Shown here one piece after another: positions 50,838 through 59,197 of a DNA stretch of 64,000 nt. This stretch comes from Caballeronia sordidicola. Its GTDB lineage: Bacteria; Pseudomonadota; Gammaproteobacteria; Burkholderiales; Burkholderiaceae. Position 1 is the first letter of the stretch; each line of letters begins with the position of its first letter. The translations under genes were made by a program, and so were the position numbers. Location: positions 16,101-80,100 of the forward strand of contig NZ_MTHB01000233.1 in assembly GCF_002220365.1 (NCBI RefSeq). The letters run 5' to 3'. Under the pieces are notes generated by a model. It saw only the letters and a program-made list of their open reading frames with translations, ran no database searches and had not been told where the DNA came from.

Positions 50838-51971
50838 ATGCACGACCTAGATCCGACCGCCGCAACGCCCCCGACCGCCGCCGCCCTTCGTGCGCACTAT
50901 AAACGTGTTGTGCTGCCGATCTGGCGAGGACCCGGCTTCAACACGATCTTGCGGCTGGCGTTCGAGGCCGTCGCCGAGGACGGCCGCACGCCCTTGCCGC
51001 CGCAGCGATATCGCGCCATGGCCTGCGCTCGCCAGCTATTCGTGTTCTCGCAAGCGGGCGATATCGATCACGCAGGTACGCTGTTCGCTTCGCTTCGGAC
51101 CTATTTTCAGGACACAACAAACGGCGGTTGGTTCTATAGCGTCGATGCAAACGGCGCACCGCACGAGCGCCACAAGGACCTGTACACGCATGCGTTCGTG
51201 ATTTTTGCGTGCGCGGAATATGCGAAACGGGCCGGTGCAGCGGCCGCGAAGGAAGCGCTGGCGGTGCTTGAAGAAACGTCGGTGGTGATTGAACGGCGAA
51301 TGGCAACTAGCGGCGTGGGTAATGGCGGTGGCGGCTTGTTCAGTTCTGCGATGACGGAAGATTTTTCCGCCGTGCTCGGGCCGCCGCTACAAAACCCGCT
51401 GATGCATCTTACCGAAGCGTGGCTCGCCGCTCGTGAAACGACCGCAGACCCTGTCTTCGATCGCCGGCTGGAAAAGCTTGCGGCCGCGTTCGCGCAGGCT
51501 TTCGTACATGATGAAACCGGCTGCATCGCCGAATTGGTGATCAACAGCGCCAATAACTGGCTGGAACCGGGGCACCAGTTTGAATGGCTGTTTCTCGTCG
51601 AAGCCAGCCGGCACCCGGCCTTCGATGCAGCGGACCTGAACCGGGCGCTTGCCCGCGGATTCGATTTCGTTCAGCAACACGGAGTCGATCCGGTAACCGG
51701 CGGCGTGGCGGCGTCGCTGAACGAACAGGGCGGCGTGATCGATTCGACGCAACGCATCTGGGCTCAGACCGAATATCTGCGGGCCCTCGCAACGCATGCG
51801 GACGAGTCCGTGCGCGCACAACTGCCGGCCCAGATCGCGCGGTTTGCCGGACGTTTTCTCCGACCGCAAGGGTGGATCGAGAGCCAGTCGGCTGAAGGCG
51901 TGGTCATGCGCCCGGAATTGCCGTCGACAACGCCTTATCACCTTGCCACCGCCTACGCCGCGTTGCCCTGA
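50838..51971 (+). CDS. AGE-family sugar epimerase/isomerase
   Basis: A 377-residue (alpha/alpha)6-barrel protein of the N-acylglucosamine 2-epimerase family: GGWFYSVDANGAPHERHKDLYTHAF near residue 100, NPLMHLTEAWLA, LEPGHQFEWLFLVEA and RIWAQTEYLRALA carry the conserved histidines and aromatic residues. Members isomerise mannose/fructose or epimerise N-acetyl sugars; the exact sugar is not clear. It ends in a good terminator. Confidence 0.85.
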   Translation: MHDLDPTAATPPTAAALRAHYKRVVLPIWRGPGFNTILRLAFEAVAEDGRTPLPPQRYRAMACARQLFVFSQAGDIDHAGTLFASLRTYFQDTTNGGWFYSVDANGAPHERHKDLYTHAFVIFACAEYAKRAGAAAAKEALAVLEETSVVIERRMATSGVGNGGGGLFSSAMTEDFSAVLGPPLQNPLMHLTEAWLAARETTADPVFDRRLEKLAAAFAQAFVHDETGCIAELVINSANNWLEPGHQFEWLFLVEASRHPAFDAADLNRALARGFDFVQQHGVDPVTGGVAASLNEQGGVIDSTQRIWAQTEYLRALATHADESVRAQLPAQIARFAGRFLRPQGWIESQSAEGVVMRPELPSTTPYHLATAYAALP

Positions 51972-52272
51972 CATTTGGCGCCCGGCATGTCTGTCCGGCG
52001 CTCTCGCTTCAAACGCCTCGCCACGCCGCGAGGCGTTTTTTATTGCGGCTGGAGAAATCAGCGCGATGCCGGACGCTTTGCGCGTTTTCGTTTCAAAATC
52101 ATTGAGAAAGCCCGTGCAAACCCGGTAATTCGTCCGCGATTTGGAGATCGTCCTTGCGGAGTGACCCTACGCTACCTACAGTCTTGTGCAGGACCGCGAC
52201 GAAGGCTCCTGCCCCGATGCGGATTGTGGGACTCATGCTGACTGGACCGAAACCAAGTGTAGGAGTGTCCGA
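51972..52272. other. Intergenic region between the epimerase and thioesterase genes
   Basis: Apart from the terminator at 52011-52043, these 301 bases show no gene. The downstream half should hold the thioesterase promoter, which I could not identify. Confidence 0.4.
52011..52043 (+). terminator. Rho-independent terminator after the AGE epimerase gene
   Basis: AAACGCCTCG (52011-52020) and CGAGGCGTTT (52029-52038) form a perfect ten-base stem with an eight-base loop, ending in TTTTTAT. Confidence 0.85.
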
Positions 52273-52716
52273 ATGGCCGAAATTGTCGATATCGCACGGG
52301 GCGCATTGAATGCGCAGCCGTTTAGCGCCTTGCTGGGTACGAAGCTCATGCAGGTCGACTCCTCGAGTCTCACGCTGTGTCTGACCATCCGCGACGAACT
52401 CCGGCAACAACACGGTTTCGTGCACGGCGGCGTAGTGAGTTATCTCGTCGACAACGCGTTGACCTTCGCTGGCGCATTGCGCTTGGGACCGAAAGTGGTC
52501 ACTGGCGAATACAAGATCAATTATTTGCGGCCGGCGGTCTCCGGCACGTTAATGGCGCGCGCACGGGTGATCTACGCCGGCATGACGCAGGCGACCTGCC
52601 AATGCGATGTGTATGTCACCGATGGCGGCGCCGAAAGGCTCGTGGCGGTCGCACAGGGAACCATTCATCGGATCAGCGAAATGGCTGCGGAACTCGAGCC
52701 GGCGTTTAACGAGTGA
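52273..52716 (+). CDS. PaaI-type hotdog thioesterase
   Basis: A 147-residue hotdog-fold protein with the core motif QHGFVHGGVVSYLVDNALTFAG and the strand GEYKINYLRPA. It should hydrolyse an acyl-CoA, typically an aromatic or short-chain one. ATG 52273 is preceded by AGGAG with seven bases between. It is a single-gene unit, followed by a bidirectional terminator. Confidence 0.83.
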   Translation: MAEIVDIARGALNAQPFSALLGTKLMQVDSSSLTLCLTIRDELRQQHGFVHGGVVSYLVDNALTFAGALRLGPKVVTGEYKINYLRPAVSGTLMARARVIYAGMTQATCQCDVYVTDGGAERLVAVAQGTIHRISEMAAELEPAFNE

Positions 52717-53081
52717 GTGGGCTGGGTGCCTCGGTTTGCCGGCGTTTTCATGCTTTCACCAATGCGGTGGTTTTACTGCGGTAGTGTCCGGAGCCGGCTT
52801 TATGCGCCTAAAGGTTAGCGCGGCGAAAACATTCGCGTTTTTGGGGTGAAGCCGCTGCCTAGATGCGTCGGCGCCTCGAATGACGACAACGAACCGTCCC
52901 TCCGGCCGGAGCCGCTGAGCCATCGCCTTGAAGCAGCCGTAAAAAAGGTCGTTCCAACTGACGCTGGGACGACCTTATTTTTTGCTACCGGCCCGGCATT
53001 AATTTGCTCGCAGGCTTGCCTGGTTGCGTCGCAATAAGCGGCTTGCTTCGAAGGCTTGCTTCGAGGGCTTACTTCGAAGAG
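52717..53081. other. Convergent intergenic region with terminator and repeats
   Basis: No gene is visible in 365 bases. It holds the bidirectional terminator at 52941-52983 and most of the 13-base tandem repeat that overlaps the end of the FAH-type gene. Confidence 0.5.
52941..52983. terminator. Bidirectional rho-independent terminator
   Basis: AAGGTCGTTCCA (52945-52956) pairs with TGGGACGACCTT (52965-52976) with a single G-T mismatch. It is flanked by AAAAAA on the left and TTATTTTTTT on the right. It serves the rightward thioesterase gene and the leftward FAH-type gene. Confidence 0.88.
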
Positions 53082-53091
53082 TTACTTCGCG
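53040..53091. repeat. 13-base tandem repeat over the end of the FAH-type gene
   Basis: There are four decaying copies of GGCTTGCTTCGAA (53040, 53053, 53066, 53079). The last copy contains the TAA of the leftward hydrolase gene, so the repeat appears to have grown from the gene's final codons. Confidence 0.75.
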
Positions 53092-53930
53092 TCGACCGTG
53101 CGCTGCTGTTGCTCGCCCAGGCCTTGAATCCCCAGCCGCATGGTTTGTCCAGCCTTCAGGTAGACCGCCGACGGCTTCACACCCATGCCCACGCCCGGCG
53201 GCGTGCCGGTGGAAATGACATCGCCGGGTTGCAGGCTCATCACCTTCGACAAATACGACACCAGCGCTGCCACGCCGAACACCATCGTCTTCGTGCTGCC
53301 ATTCTGATAACGATGTCCGTCTACTTCGAGCCACATATCGAGTTGCTGCGGATCGGCGATTTCGTCCTTCGTGACCAGCCACGGACCGATCGGGCCGAAC
53401 GTATCGAAACCCTTGCCCTTGTCCCATTGCGTGCCGTGCTCGAGTTGCCATTCACGTTCGGAGACGTCGTTGATCACGCAATATCCGGCGACATAATCCA
53501 GCGCGTCCGCCTCGCTAACGTACTTCGCTTCCTTGCCGATCACCACGCCGAGCTCGACTTCCCAGTCGGTTTTCTTCGAGTTGCGCGGAATTTCGACATC
53601 GTCGTTCGGACCGCAAATGGCGCTCGTCCACTTACCGAAAAGCACCGGTTCCGTCGGCACGGGCAGGTTCGATTCGGCCGCGTGATCGGCGTAATTCAGC
53701 CCGATGCAGACAAACTTGCCCACGGCCCCCACGCACGGGCCAATGCGCGGTTCGCCCGGCACTTCAGGCAGCGAGGCCGGATCGAGCGCACGCAACTTGG
53801 CCAGCGTGGCGTCGGATAGCGCCGCGCCAGCGATATCGTCGACTACCTTCGACAAATCGCGAATCTTGCCGTTCTGATCCAGCAAACCCGGTTTTTCCTG
53901 ACCCTTCGGCCCATAGCGCAGCAGTTTCAT
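53082..53930 (-). CDS. Fumarylacetoacetate-hydrolase-family enzyme (putative diketo-deoxy-sugar-acid hydrolase)
   Basis: The product is 282 residues. FAH-family motifs are visible: VGKFVCIGLNYADHAAES, EPVLFGKW, metal-binding DWEVELGVVIGKEA and VISTGTPPGVGMG. In non-phosphorylative L-fucose and L-rhamnose pathways, such an enzyme splits 2,4-diketo-3-deoxy-fuconate to pyruvate and lactate. That role fits the neighbouring lactonase, aldo-keto reductase and dehydratase, but is inferred. AAGGA precedes the ATG. A 413-base gap separates it from the rest, so it may have its own promoter. Confidence 0.82.
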   Translation of the reverse strand: MKLLRYGPKGQEKPGLLDQNGKIRDLSKVVDDIAGAALSDATLAKLRALDPASLPEVPGEPRIGPCVGAVGKFVCIGLNYADHAAESNLPVPTEPVLFGKWTSAICGPNDDVEIPRNSKKTDWEVELGVVIGKEAKYVSEADALDYVAGYCVINDVSEREWQLEHGTQWDKGKGFDTFGPIGPWLVTKDEIADPQQLDMWLEVDGHRYQNGSTKTMVFGVAALVSYLSKVMSLQPGDVISTGTPPGVGMGVKPSAVYLKAGQTMRLGIQGLGEQQQRTVDAK

Positions 53931-54343
53931 CGTGATTGATCCTTCAGTTTTCAGGTTTTGATTCGGTTTCGAAATGTTCGGTTTGGGCGATCGTCTTTCT
54001 GGTGAGATCGCTCGAGCTTACTTTCGATCGCTTTCGGTCAAATTTTCAGTTGAATGATTCGGGCCGGTCGTGAACGATGATTCATCGGATGCGGGTTACA
54101 ACGCAGGTTACAACGATAGCATCGCGATCCCTTTTTATCCTGCCCTCGCGCTTCGCTTGGGTCATTCCTCGGAATGCAGGTTTCACGCCTCCTAAGCGCT
54201 GACTGGCCGCTCTCGCCAGCATCACAGGGCACAGCTGGAGGACAGCTGGGTTGCCAATCCTTTTACCATCCTCTGCTTTCGTTGCAATTGCAGTTGAGGA
54301 ATTCCGGGTATACCGCGCTCATTCTTAGCGTTTTTCTCAACTT
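53931..54343. other. Intergenic region between the lactonase and FAH-type genes
   Basis: No gene is seen in these 413 bases. A 10-base palindrome TGCAATTGCA (54283-54292) and a direct repeat of GGTTACAACG (around 54089-54111) are the only patterns. A promoter for the FAH-type gene should be here. Confidence 0.4.
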
Positions 54344-55186
54344 TCACAGCCGGTAAAACCCGCGCGCGGTATCGCCGAAAATTGCCTGCTGTGCGGACGC
54401 ATCAAGGTGCGCCGTCAATTGCCGCGCTGCGTCAAACCACTTTGAATAATCGCCGTTCAGGTTCAGCACCGGCCAGTCGCTGCCCCACATCAGCCGCTCA
54501 GGCCCAAAATGCTCAATAAGATGATCGACGTAGGGCTTGAGCGTTGCCACAGACCAACCGGCGGCAGCTTCCGTCGCCAGACCCGAGAGTTTGCAGAGCA
54601 GCCTTTGTGGCAGTGCGGCCAATTCCACTATGCCGTCCGCCCAGCTTTGCCACGCTGCGTGACCATCCTTGATTTGCGGCTTCGCACCATGATCGACGAC
54701 AATTCGCAGCTCAGGAAAGCGCGCGGCGAACATCGTCAACGAAGGCACATGGCGCGAAAAAATCAATGCATCGAAGGCGAGATCGTTTTTGATCAGCGCG
54801 TGAATTGCCGGAGCCAGAGCAGGATTTTCGATCCAGCGGTCATCGGGCAGATCCTGCAGCATCGGGCGCATGCCCTTGAGTTTGGGTTCGCGCGCCAGGT
54901 CGTCTATCAACTCGACACTATTCGGTGCATCAAGCGGAACCCAGCCAACAATGCCGGCGATAGATACGTCGTCGCGAGCGAGATCAAGGAGGTAGCGCGT
55001 TTCTTCGACAGTCGGCGCAGCCTGGACCACCACTGTGCGCGCGACGTGGGCTGCTTCACGAAGAGGCTTCAGATCAGCGGGACCGAAGACGCGGTACAAG
55101 GTCTGCAACTCGGGCGTCAACCAGCCATAGTCACCACGCGATGGGTCCCAGAAGTGCTGATGCGCGTCAATTCGTTCAGCGCTCAT
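54344..55186 (-). CDS. Amidohydrolase-family sugar lactonase (L-fuconolactonase-like)
   Basis: A 280-residue TIM-barrel hydrolase: N-terminal metal motif RIDAHQHFWDP, GIVGWVPLDAP, VVDHGAKPQI and the C-terminal MWGSDWPVLNL are typical of L-fuconolactone and related lactone hydrolases. It would open the lactone made by the adjacent aldo-keto reductase. Its ATG overlaps the reductase stop (55183-55186), so translation is coupled. Substrate assignment rests on family and context. Confidence 0.84.
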   Translation of the reverse strand: MSAERIDAHQHFWDPSRGDYGWLTPELQTLYRVFGPADLKPLREAAHVARTVVVQAAPTVEETRYLLDLARDDVSIAGIVGWVPLDAPNSVELIDDLAREPKLKGMRPMLQDLPDDRWIENPALAPAIHALIKNDLAFDALIFSRHVPSLTMFAARFPELRIVVDHGAKPQIKDGHAAWQSWADGIVELAALPQRLLCKLSGLATEAAAGWSVATLKPYVDHLIEHFGPERLMWGSDWPVLNLNGDYSKWFDAARQLTAHLDASAQQAIFGDTARGFYRL

Positions 55187-56283
55187 GATTTTCCTGAATC
55201 GGTTTGATCGATGCCTGCCTGATCCAAGCGTGGCACAGGCGCGTCACGATGCAACAAACCCGCTGTTCGCAACGCATCCCACAAAGCGTCAGGCACCGGA
55301 TCAGCGAACGAAGCCGCGTTCAAACGCACCTCCGCCGGATTTCGTGCACCCATCAGGACCGTGGCCACAACTTTATGCGCATAAGGAAACTGCAGGGCCG
55401 CGCTGGACAAAGCGACGCCATGCGCACGGCAGATCCGCTCCAGCGCGTCGACGCGTTCAACAATCAACGGCGGCGCATCGCCATAGTTGAACTTTTGCTT
55501 GTCCGCTTTTGGCGCTGCATCGGGCGTCAGCCCGCGGGCGAGAATGCCGGAATTGAACGCACCGCCCAGCAGGATGCTGACGCCGCGCTTCTCGCATTCC
55601 GGCAGCAGGTCATCAAGCACCGCCTGCTCCAACAAGGTGTAGCGTCCCGCCAGCAACGCACAATCGATGTTGAATTCCGCCATCACCTCCAGGATTGCAG
55701 CGCCTTCGTTCACGCCGAGTCCCACCGCTTTTACGCCCCGCGACGTACGCAGTTCATCAAGCGCCCGGAAACCGCCTTCGTCCGTTAGTTGCCGCCAGTA
55801 GCGCGCGTTGTTCTCACCGTGCGTGACGCGGCCGATATCGTGGATCAGCACGATATCGATATCGACAATACCCATGCGCTGCTGGCTGTCTTCGAACGAT
55901 CGAAGAATGCCGTCGTAGGTGTAGTCGTAGATCGCCTGGAACGGCAGCGGGTCCGACCAGCCTTCGCTGCCGTCGTACGGTGTGGTGCGCGGGACAAAGC
56001 GTCGGCCAACCTTGGTCGACAGCACGTAATCTTCGCGCGAGTACTGGCGCAACGCGTCGCCTATCCGGTGTTCGGCTTTCGTGTGGCCGTAGTGCGGAGC
56101 GGTATCGAAGTAACGGATACCGCCTTGCCACGCGGCGTCAACGGTCGCTTGCGCGTCTGCTTCGGAGAGGTCGTGATACAGGCCGCCCAGCGGTGCGCTG
56201 CCCAGCGACAACGCCGTGACTTCCAGCGAGGTCTTGCCCACTTTGCGCTTTTTCACAACGGGATTTCCGGTGATTGGGTTCAT
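55183..56283 (-). CDS. Aldo-keto reductase (L-fucose/sugar dehydrogenase-like)
   Basis: A 366-residue NAD(P)-dependent aldo-keto reductase. Catalytic residues lie in IRYFDTAPHYGHTKAE (Asp, Tyr), TKVGR (Lys) and LIHDIGR (His), with a coenzyme site near the C-terminus (ARNPAEVR). Close relatives oxidise L-fucose or D-arabinose to the lactone. ATG 56283 is chosen because the conserved fold starts at KRKVGKTSLEV, 12 residues in; the frame is open upstream into the dehydratase gene, but that is not homologous. The ribosome-binding site is weak. Confidence 0.85.
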   Translation of the reverse strand: MNPITGNPVVKKRKVGKTSLEVTALSLGSAPLGGLYHDLSEADAQATVDAAWQGGIRYFDTAPHYGHTKAEHRIGDALRQYSREDYVLSTKVGRRFVPRTTPYDGSEGWSDPLPFQAIYDYTYDGILRSFEDSQQRMGIVDIDIVLIHDIGRVTHGENNARYWRQLTDEGGFRALDELRTSRGVKAVGLGVNEGAAILEVMAEFNIDCALLAGRYTLLEQAVLDDLLPECEKRGVSILLGGAFNSGILARGLTPDAAPKADKQKFNYGDAPPLIVERVDALERICRAHGVALSSAALQFPYAHKVVATVLMGARNPAEVRLNAASFADPVPDALWDALRTAGLLHRDAPVPRLDQAGIDQTDSGKS

Positions 56284-56318
56284 TGCGTTGGACTTGTTTG
56301 CGAGGCTCAAAGTCAGGC

Positions 56319-57608
56319 TCAAATCGATGTAATCGACACAGCATGTCGCGGCGTCGCGCTCGCCGGCAGACATGCCGGGCCAACCGGATCGAAGCTCTTG
56401 TAGGTCAGGATGAACTCCTGATGACCCAGCGATTCCGACTTGGACGCGGCGCCTGCCGCCACGCTCACAGTGGCATCGAATATTTCGCGGCCAACTTCGT
56501 CCAGCGTGGCACGGCCCTCCAGAATGCGGCCCGCATCCACGTCCATGTCGCCGGATAGATTTCGATAGGTCGCCGGATTCGCGCACACCTTGATAACGGG
56601 CGAAATGGCCGAACCGACCACCGAACCGCGTCCGGTCGTGAACAGGATCACGTGCGCTCCGCAAGCAATCAGTTCGCCGATTTCCGCGTTGTCGCTGATG
56701 TTCGGAAAGCCGAAACGCGGTTCGCCATCAGGAACGACATCGAGCAGATACAAGCCGCCGACAGGCGGAATGTCTCCCGGTTTGACGATTCCGACAATGG
56801 GCGATGCACCGCTTTTCGCGTACGCGCCGAGTGACTTTTCTTCCTGCGTGGTAAGGCCGCCATCCGCGTTGCCGACCGCGAACGAACCGTGCCCCATGAT
56901 GGAGTAATAGCGCGCGGCCTTGTCCACGCACGCGACAATTTCACGGCCCAGTTCCGGCCGCGCGGCCCGGCTTTCCATGTGAAACTCGCAGCCGACCAGT
57001 TCACCTGTTTCCTCGAAAATACACGCGGCGCCGGCGTCGATCAGCGCATCGAAGGCGCGGCCCACAGCGGGATTCGCGGTAATGCCACTGGTGCCGTCCG
57101 AGCCGCCGCAAATCGTGCCGACGATCAATTCGTCGAGCGCCATTGGCACTTTCGGTTGCTGCGCGAGCGTCGCACGCACGTCGCGAATCCAGTCAATGCC
57201 GTTCTGGATCGTGCTGCGCGTCCCGCCTTTTTCCTGGATCGTCAGAACCTCGGCCGGGCGGCCGCTCGCGCGCACGGCGTCGACCAGATAGTGCTTGTTC
57301 ATGCTCTCGCAGCCGAGCGAGACGAACAGGACCGCGCCCACGTTCGAGTGCGTGGTCAACCGCTCCATCATCTTTTCGGCATAGCCGTTCGGGTAGCAAC
57401 CCGGAAAACCGATCAGGTGCACGGGCGGTTCGCGATCAGCAGCGGGGTCGTCGAAGGCGTCGAACGCCGGACGAAACTGGGTGACGATTTCCCTCGCCAC
57501 GTGATGCGCGCATTCGACGAGATACGCGACCGCGATTACATTGCGGATGCCCTTGCGCCCATCGGCACGCAGGAAGCCTTGAAGCGGCGAAGTGGTGGTG
57601 GCTGTCAT
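56319..57608 (-). CDS. UxaA-family sugar-acid dehydratase, large subunit
   Basis: A 429-residue altronate/galactarate-dehydratase-type protein: GFLRADGRKGIRNVIAVAYLVEC, LGCESMNKHYLVDAVRASG, GTICGGSDGTSGITANPAVG and ILFTTGRGSVVGSAISPVIKV. Iron-dependent relatives remove water from sugar acids to give 2-keto-3-deoxy acids. Here it would act on the acid made by the reductase and lactonase. It begins four bases after the small subunit gene, with which it forms the split UxaA enzyme. Confidence 0.88.
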   Translation of the reverse strand: MTATTTSPLQGFLRADGRKGIRNVIAVAYLVECAHHVAREIVTQFRPAFDAFDDPAADREPPVHLIGFPGCYPNGYAEKMMERLTTHSNVGAVLFVSLGCESMNKHYLVDAVRASGRPAEVLTIQEKGGTRSTIQNGIDWIRDVRATLAQQPKVPMALDELIVGTICGGSDGTSGITANPAVGRAFDALIDAGAACIFEETGELVGCEFHMESRAARPELGREIVACVDKAARYYSIMGHGSFAVGNADGGLTTQEEKSLGAYAKSGASPIVGIVKPGDIPPVGGLYLLDVVPDGEPRFGFPNISDNAEIGELIACGAHVILFTTGRGSVVGSAISPVIKVCANPATYRNLSGDMDVDAGRILEGRATLDEVGREIFDATVSVAAGAASKSESLGHQEFILTYKSFDPVGPACLPASATPRHAVSITSI

Positions 57609-57612
57609 CGGC

Positions 57613-57951
57613 TTAGCGGTCCCGGTGATCCACGAACGCATGGCCGGCGTCGTGGGTATAGGTCGGGAGATAGTCGCTCTCGAGATTGTGCGTATGCAGA
57701 TGTTCACCGGGCTGAACGTCCGACGTAACATGGCCAATGATCGCGCCATACCGAAGCACTTTTTCGTCGGTCTGCAACGCACGGCGTGCGACTTTGTGCC
57801 CAAGGTCGATGGTCTTCGCCAGCGTGACGATCTCCCCTTCGATCTCCACCCGCGCCCCCGCTTCCAGGCGCGCGCCCGCTATCAGGCAATTGTCCTGCGG
57901 GCTTTGCAGAATGAGCCGGGCGTCAGTGGGCTTATGAGGAGTGTGCTGCAC
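57613..57951 (-). CDS. UxaA-family sugar-acid dehydratase, small (SAF-domain) subunit
   Basis: A 112-residue SAF-domain protein (DARLILQSPQDNCLIAGARL, DLGHKVARRAL, VLRYGAIIGHVTSDVQPGEHLHTHN), matching the N-terminal domain of altronate dehydratase. A GTG start at 57951 has AAGGA seven bases before it; ATG 57978 would add nine residues but has no ribosome-binding site. First gene of the leftward sugar-acid operon, divergent from the IclR regulator. Confidence 0.85.
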   Translation of the reverse strand: MQHTPHKPTDARLILQSPQDNCLIAGARLEAGARVEIEGEIVTLAKTIDLGHKVARRALQTDEKVLRYGAIIGHVTSDVQPGEHLHTHNLESDYLPTYTHDAGHAFVDHRDR

Positions 57952-58031
57952 AGAGACTTCCTTGAAAACGAACGGCATTCAGCGGTCGTATAGGCAATGC
58001 CGCGGGTTTGCATCGGTACAATCATTTATCA

Positions 58032-58048
58032 GTGAACGTATTATTCAT
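58032..58048. promoter_or_regulatory. Candidate IclR-type operator
   Basis: GTGAA (58032-58036) and TTCAT (58044-58048) form an imperfect inverted repeat with a seven-base spacer in the 191-base divergent region between the dehydratase operon and the IclR gene. Only position and symmetry support it. Confidence 0.3.
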
Positions 58049-58142
58049 ATGCGGACAAGTCGAAGTCAAGCTATGTGCGCCGCTGGGCGGTCCGTGTTTT
58101 CCCTTAGCATCTTGTTTTTAAGCGACTTAACTGAAGGCCATC

Positions 58143-58964
58143 ATGCAGGCAGACGATCCCACCGACGCCGAACGCTACCGAGCGCCCGCGCTCGATAAAG
58201 GTCTCGATATCCTCGAACTGCTCGCCGAGCAAAAGGATGGACTCACGCGTGCCGAGATCACGAAATCGCTCGGGCGCAACGCCAGCGAGATGTACCGGAT
58301 GCTCGAGCGGCTGGTCGCGCGGCAGTACGTGGTGCGCTCGCCCGCGGGCGACCGTTATTCGCTGAGCCTGAAGTTGTATGCGCTTGCGCACCGGCACCCG
58401 CCGATGAACCGCCTGATCGCGGAAGCCTTGCCTGTCATGCAACGTTTCGCCGATCGCGCGGAGCAGTCGTGTCATCTCGCCGCCTATGACCGGGGCAATT
58501 TGCTTGTGATCGCGCAGGTCGACGGGCCAGGAACGTGGGGGATTTCCGTGCGGCTCGGCGCGCGGGTTGGTTTGATCGATACCGGTTCAGGCCGTGTGAT
58601 CCTCGCGTTTCAGAGCCCGGAACAGCGCACGCACATGCTGACCGAGCACACGCGTGTGAAAGGTGAGTCAGCGCTCGATCCGCTCGCGCTGGAAAATGCG
58701 TACGCACAGATTCGCGCGGACGGTTTTCTCCATAAGGAGAGTCAGCAGACCTTCGGTGTGATGGATGTGAGTTTTCCGCTGCTCGGGCCGTCGGGCCAGG
58801 CGATTGCGACGCTGACGTGCCCGTATCTCAGGCGTATCGACGAATACGTGGCGCCTTCCATTAGCGAGGTCAGTGCGCTGCTTGGTGACGCGGCCGCGGC
58901 GCTGTCGATGTTTCGCGAACCGGATGTGGAGTTCGGCGATTCCCGGGATTCAAGCGCGGCTTAA
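58143..58964 (+). CDS. IclR-family transcription regulator
   Basis: A 273-residue regulator: winged helix-turn-helix in residues ~15-75 (ALDKGLDILELLAEQKDGLTR, GRNASEMYRMLERL), then the effector domain (QSCHLAAYDRGNLLVIAQVD; GSGRVILAFQSPEQR). Members often respond to sugar acids or aromatic acids. Divergent placement beside the UxaA/lactonase/reductase operon makes it the likely controller of that pathway. Its stop is followed directly by a nine-base tandem repeat. Confidence 0.9.
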   Translation: MQADDPTDAERYRAPALDKGLDILELLAEQKDGLTRAEITKSLGRNASEMYRMLERLVARQYVVRSPAGDRYSLSLKLYALAHRHPPMNRLIAEALPVMQRFADRAEQSCHLAAYDRGNLLVIAQVDGPGTWGISVRLGARVGLIDTGSGRVILAFQSPEQRTHMLTEHTRVKGESALDPLALENAYAQIRADGFLHKESQQTFGVMDVSFPLLGPSGQAIATLTCPYLRRIDEYVAPSISEVSALLGDAAAALSMFREPDVEFGDSRDSSAA

Positions 58965-58965
58965 G

Positions 58966-59016
58966 GGTGGCGAGGGTGGCGAGGGTGGCGAGGGTGGCGA
59001 GGGTGGCGAGGGTGGC
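58966..59016. repeat. Nine-base tandem repeat after the IclR gene
   Basis: Five perfect copies of GGTGGCGAG (58966-59010) and a partial sixth start one base after the IclR stop codon. The array is 9 bases per unit, so it could extend the protein in frame if the stop were lost. Confidence 0.9.
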
Positions 59017-59032
59017 AGATTCCGCGGGCAAA

Positions 59033-59087
59033 TTCGTTGGGAAGATCCGGCTGGAAGAGTCGGGGGCGCTTCGTTGGGAAGATCCGG
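59033..59087. repeat. 18-base direct repeat upstream of the 181-residue protein gene
   Basis: TTCGTTGGGAAGATCCGG occurs at 59033-59050 and again at 59070-59087. The spacing is 37 bases from start to start. It lies in the 233-base gap before the gene at 59198 and may be a duplication scar or a tandem binding site. Confidence 0.7.
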
Positions 59088-59197
59088 TTCGCGGATTCGC
59101 CCGGTTCCAGATCCGCGCGACGCGTTAGAATGGCGACCCTCTCAAAAAGCGGATCGTCGCTTCACACGACGTTTCGCGTCTTTTTCTACGCAAGGCA

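Noticed and set aside
58966..59016. Tandem GGTGGCGAG array as a CRISPR or iteron array
   Set aside because: Units are nine bases with no spacers, no cas or replication genes nearby, and no A/T-rich origin features.
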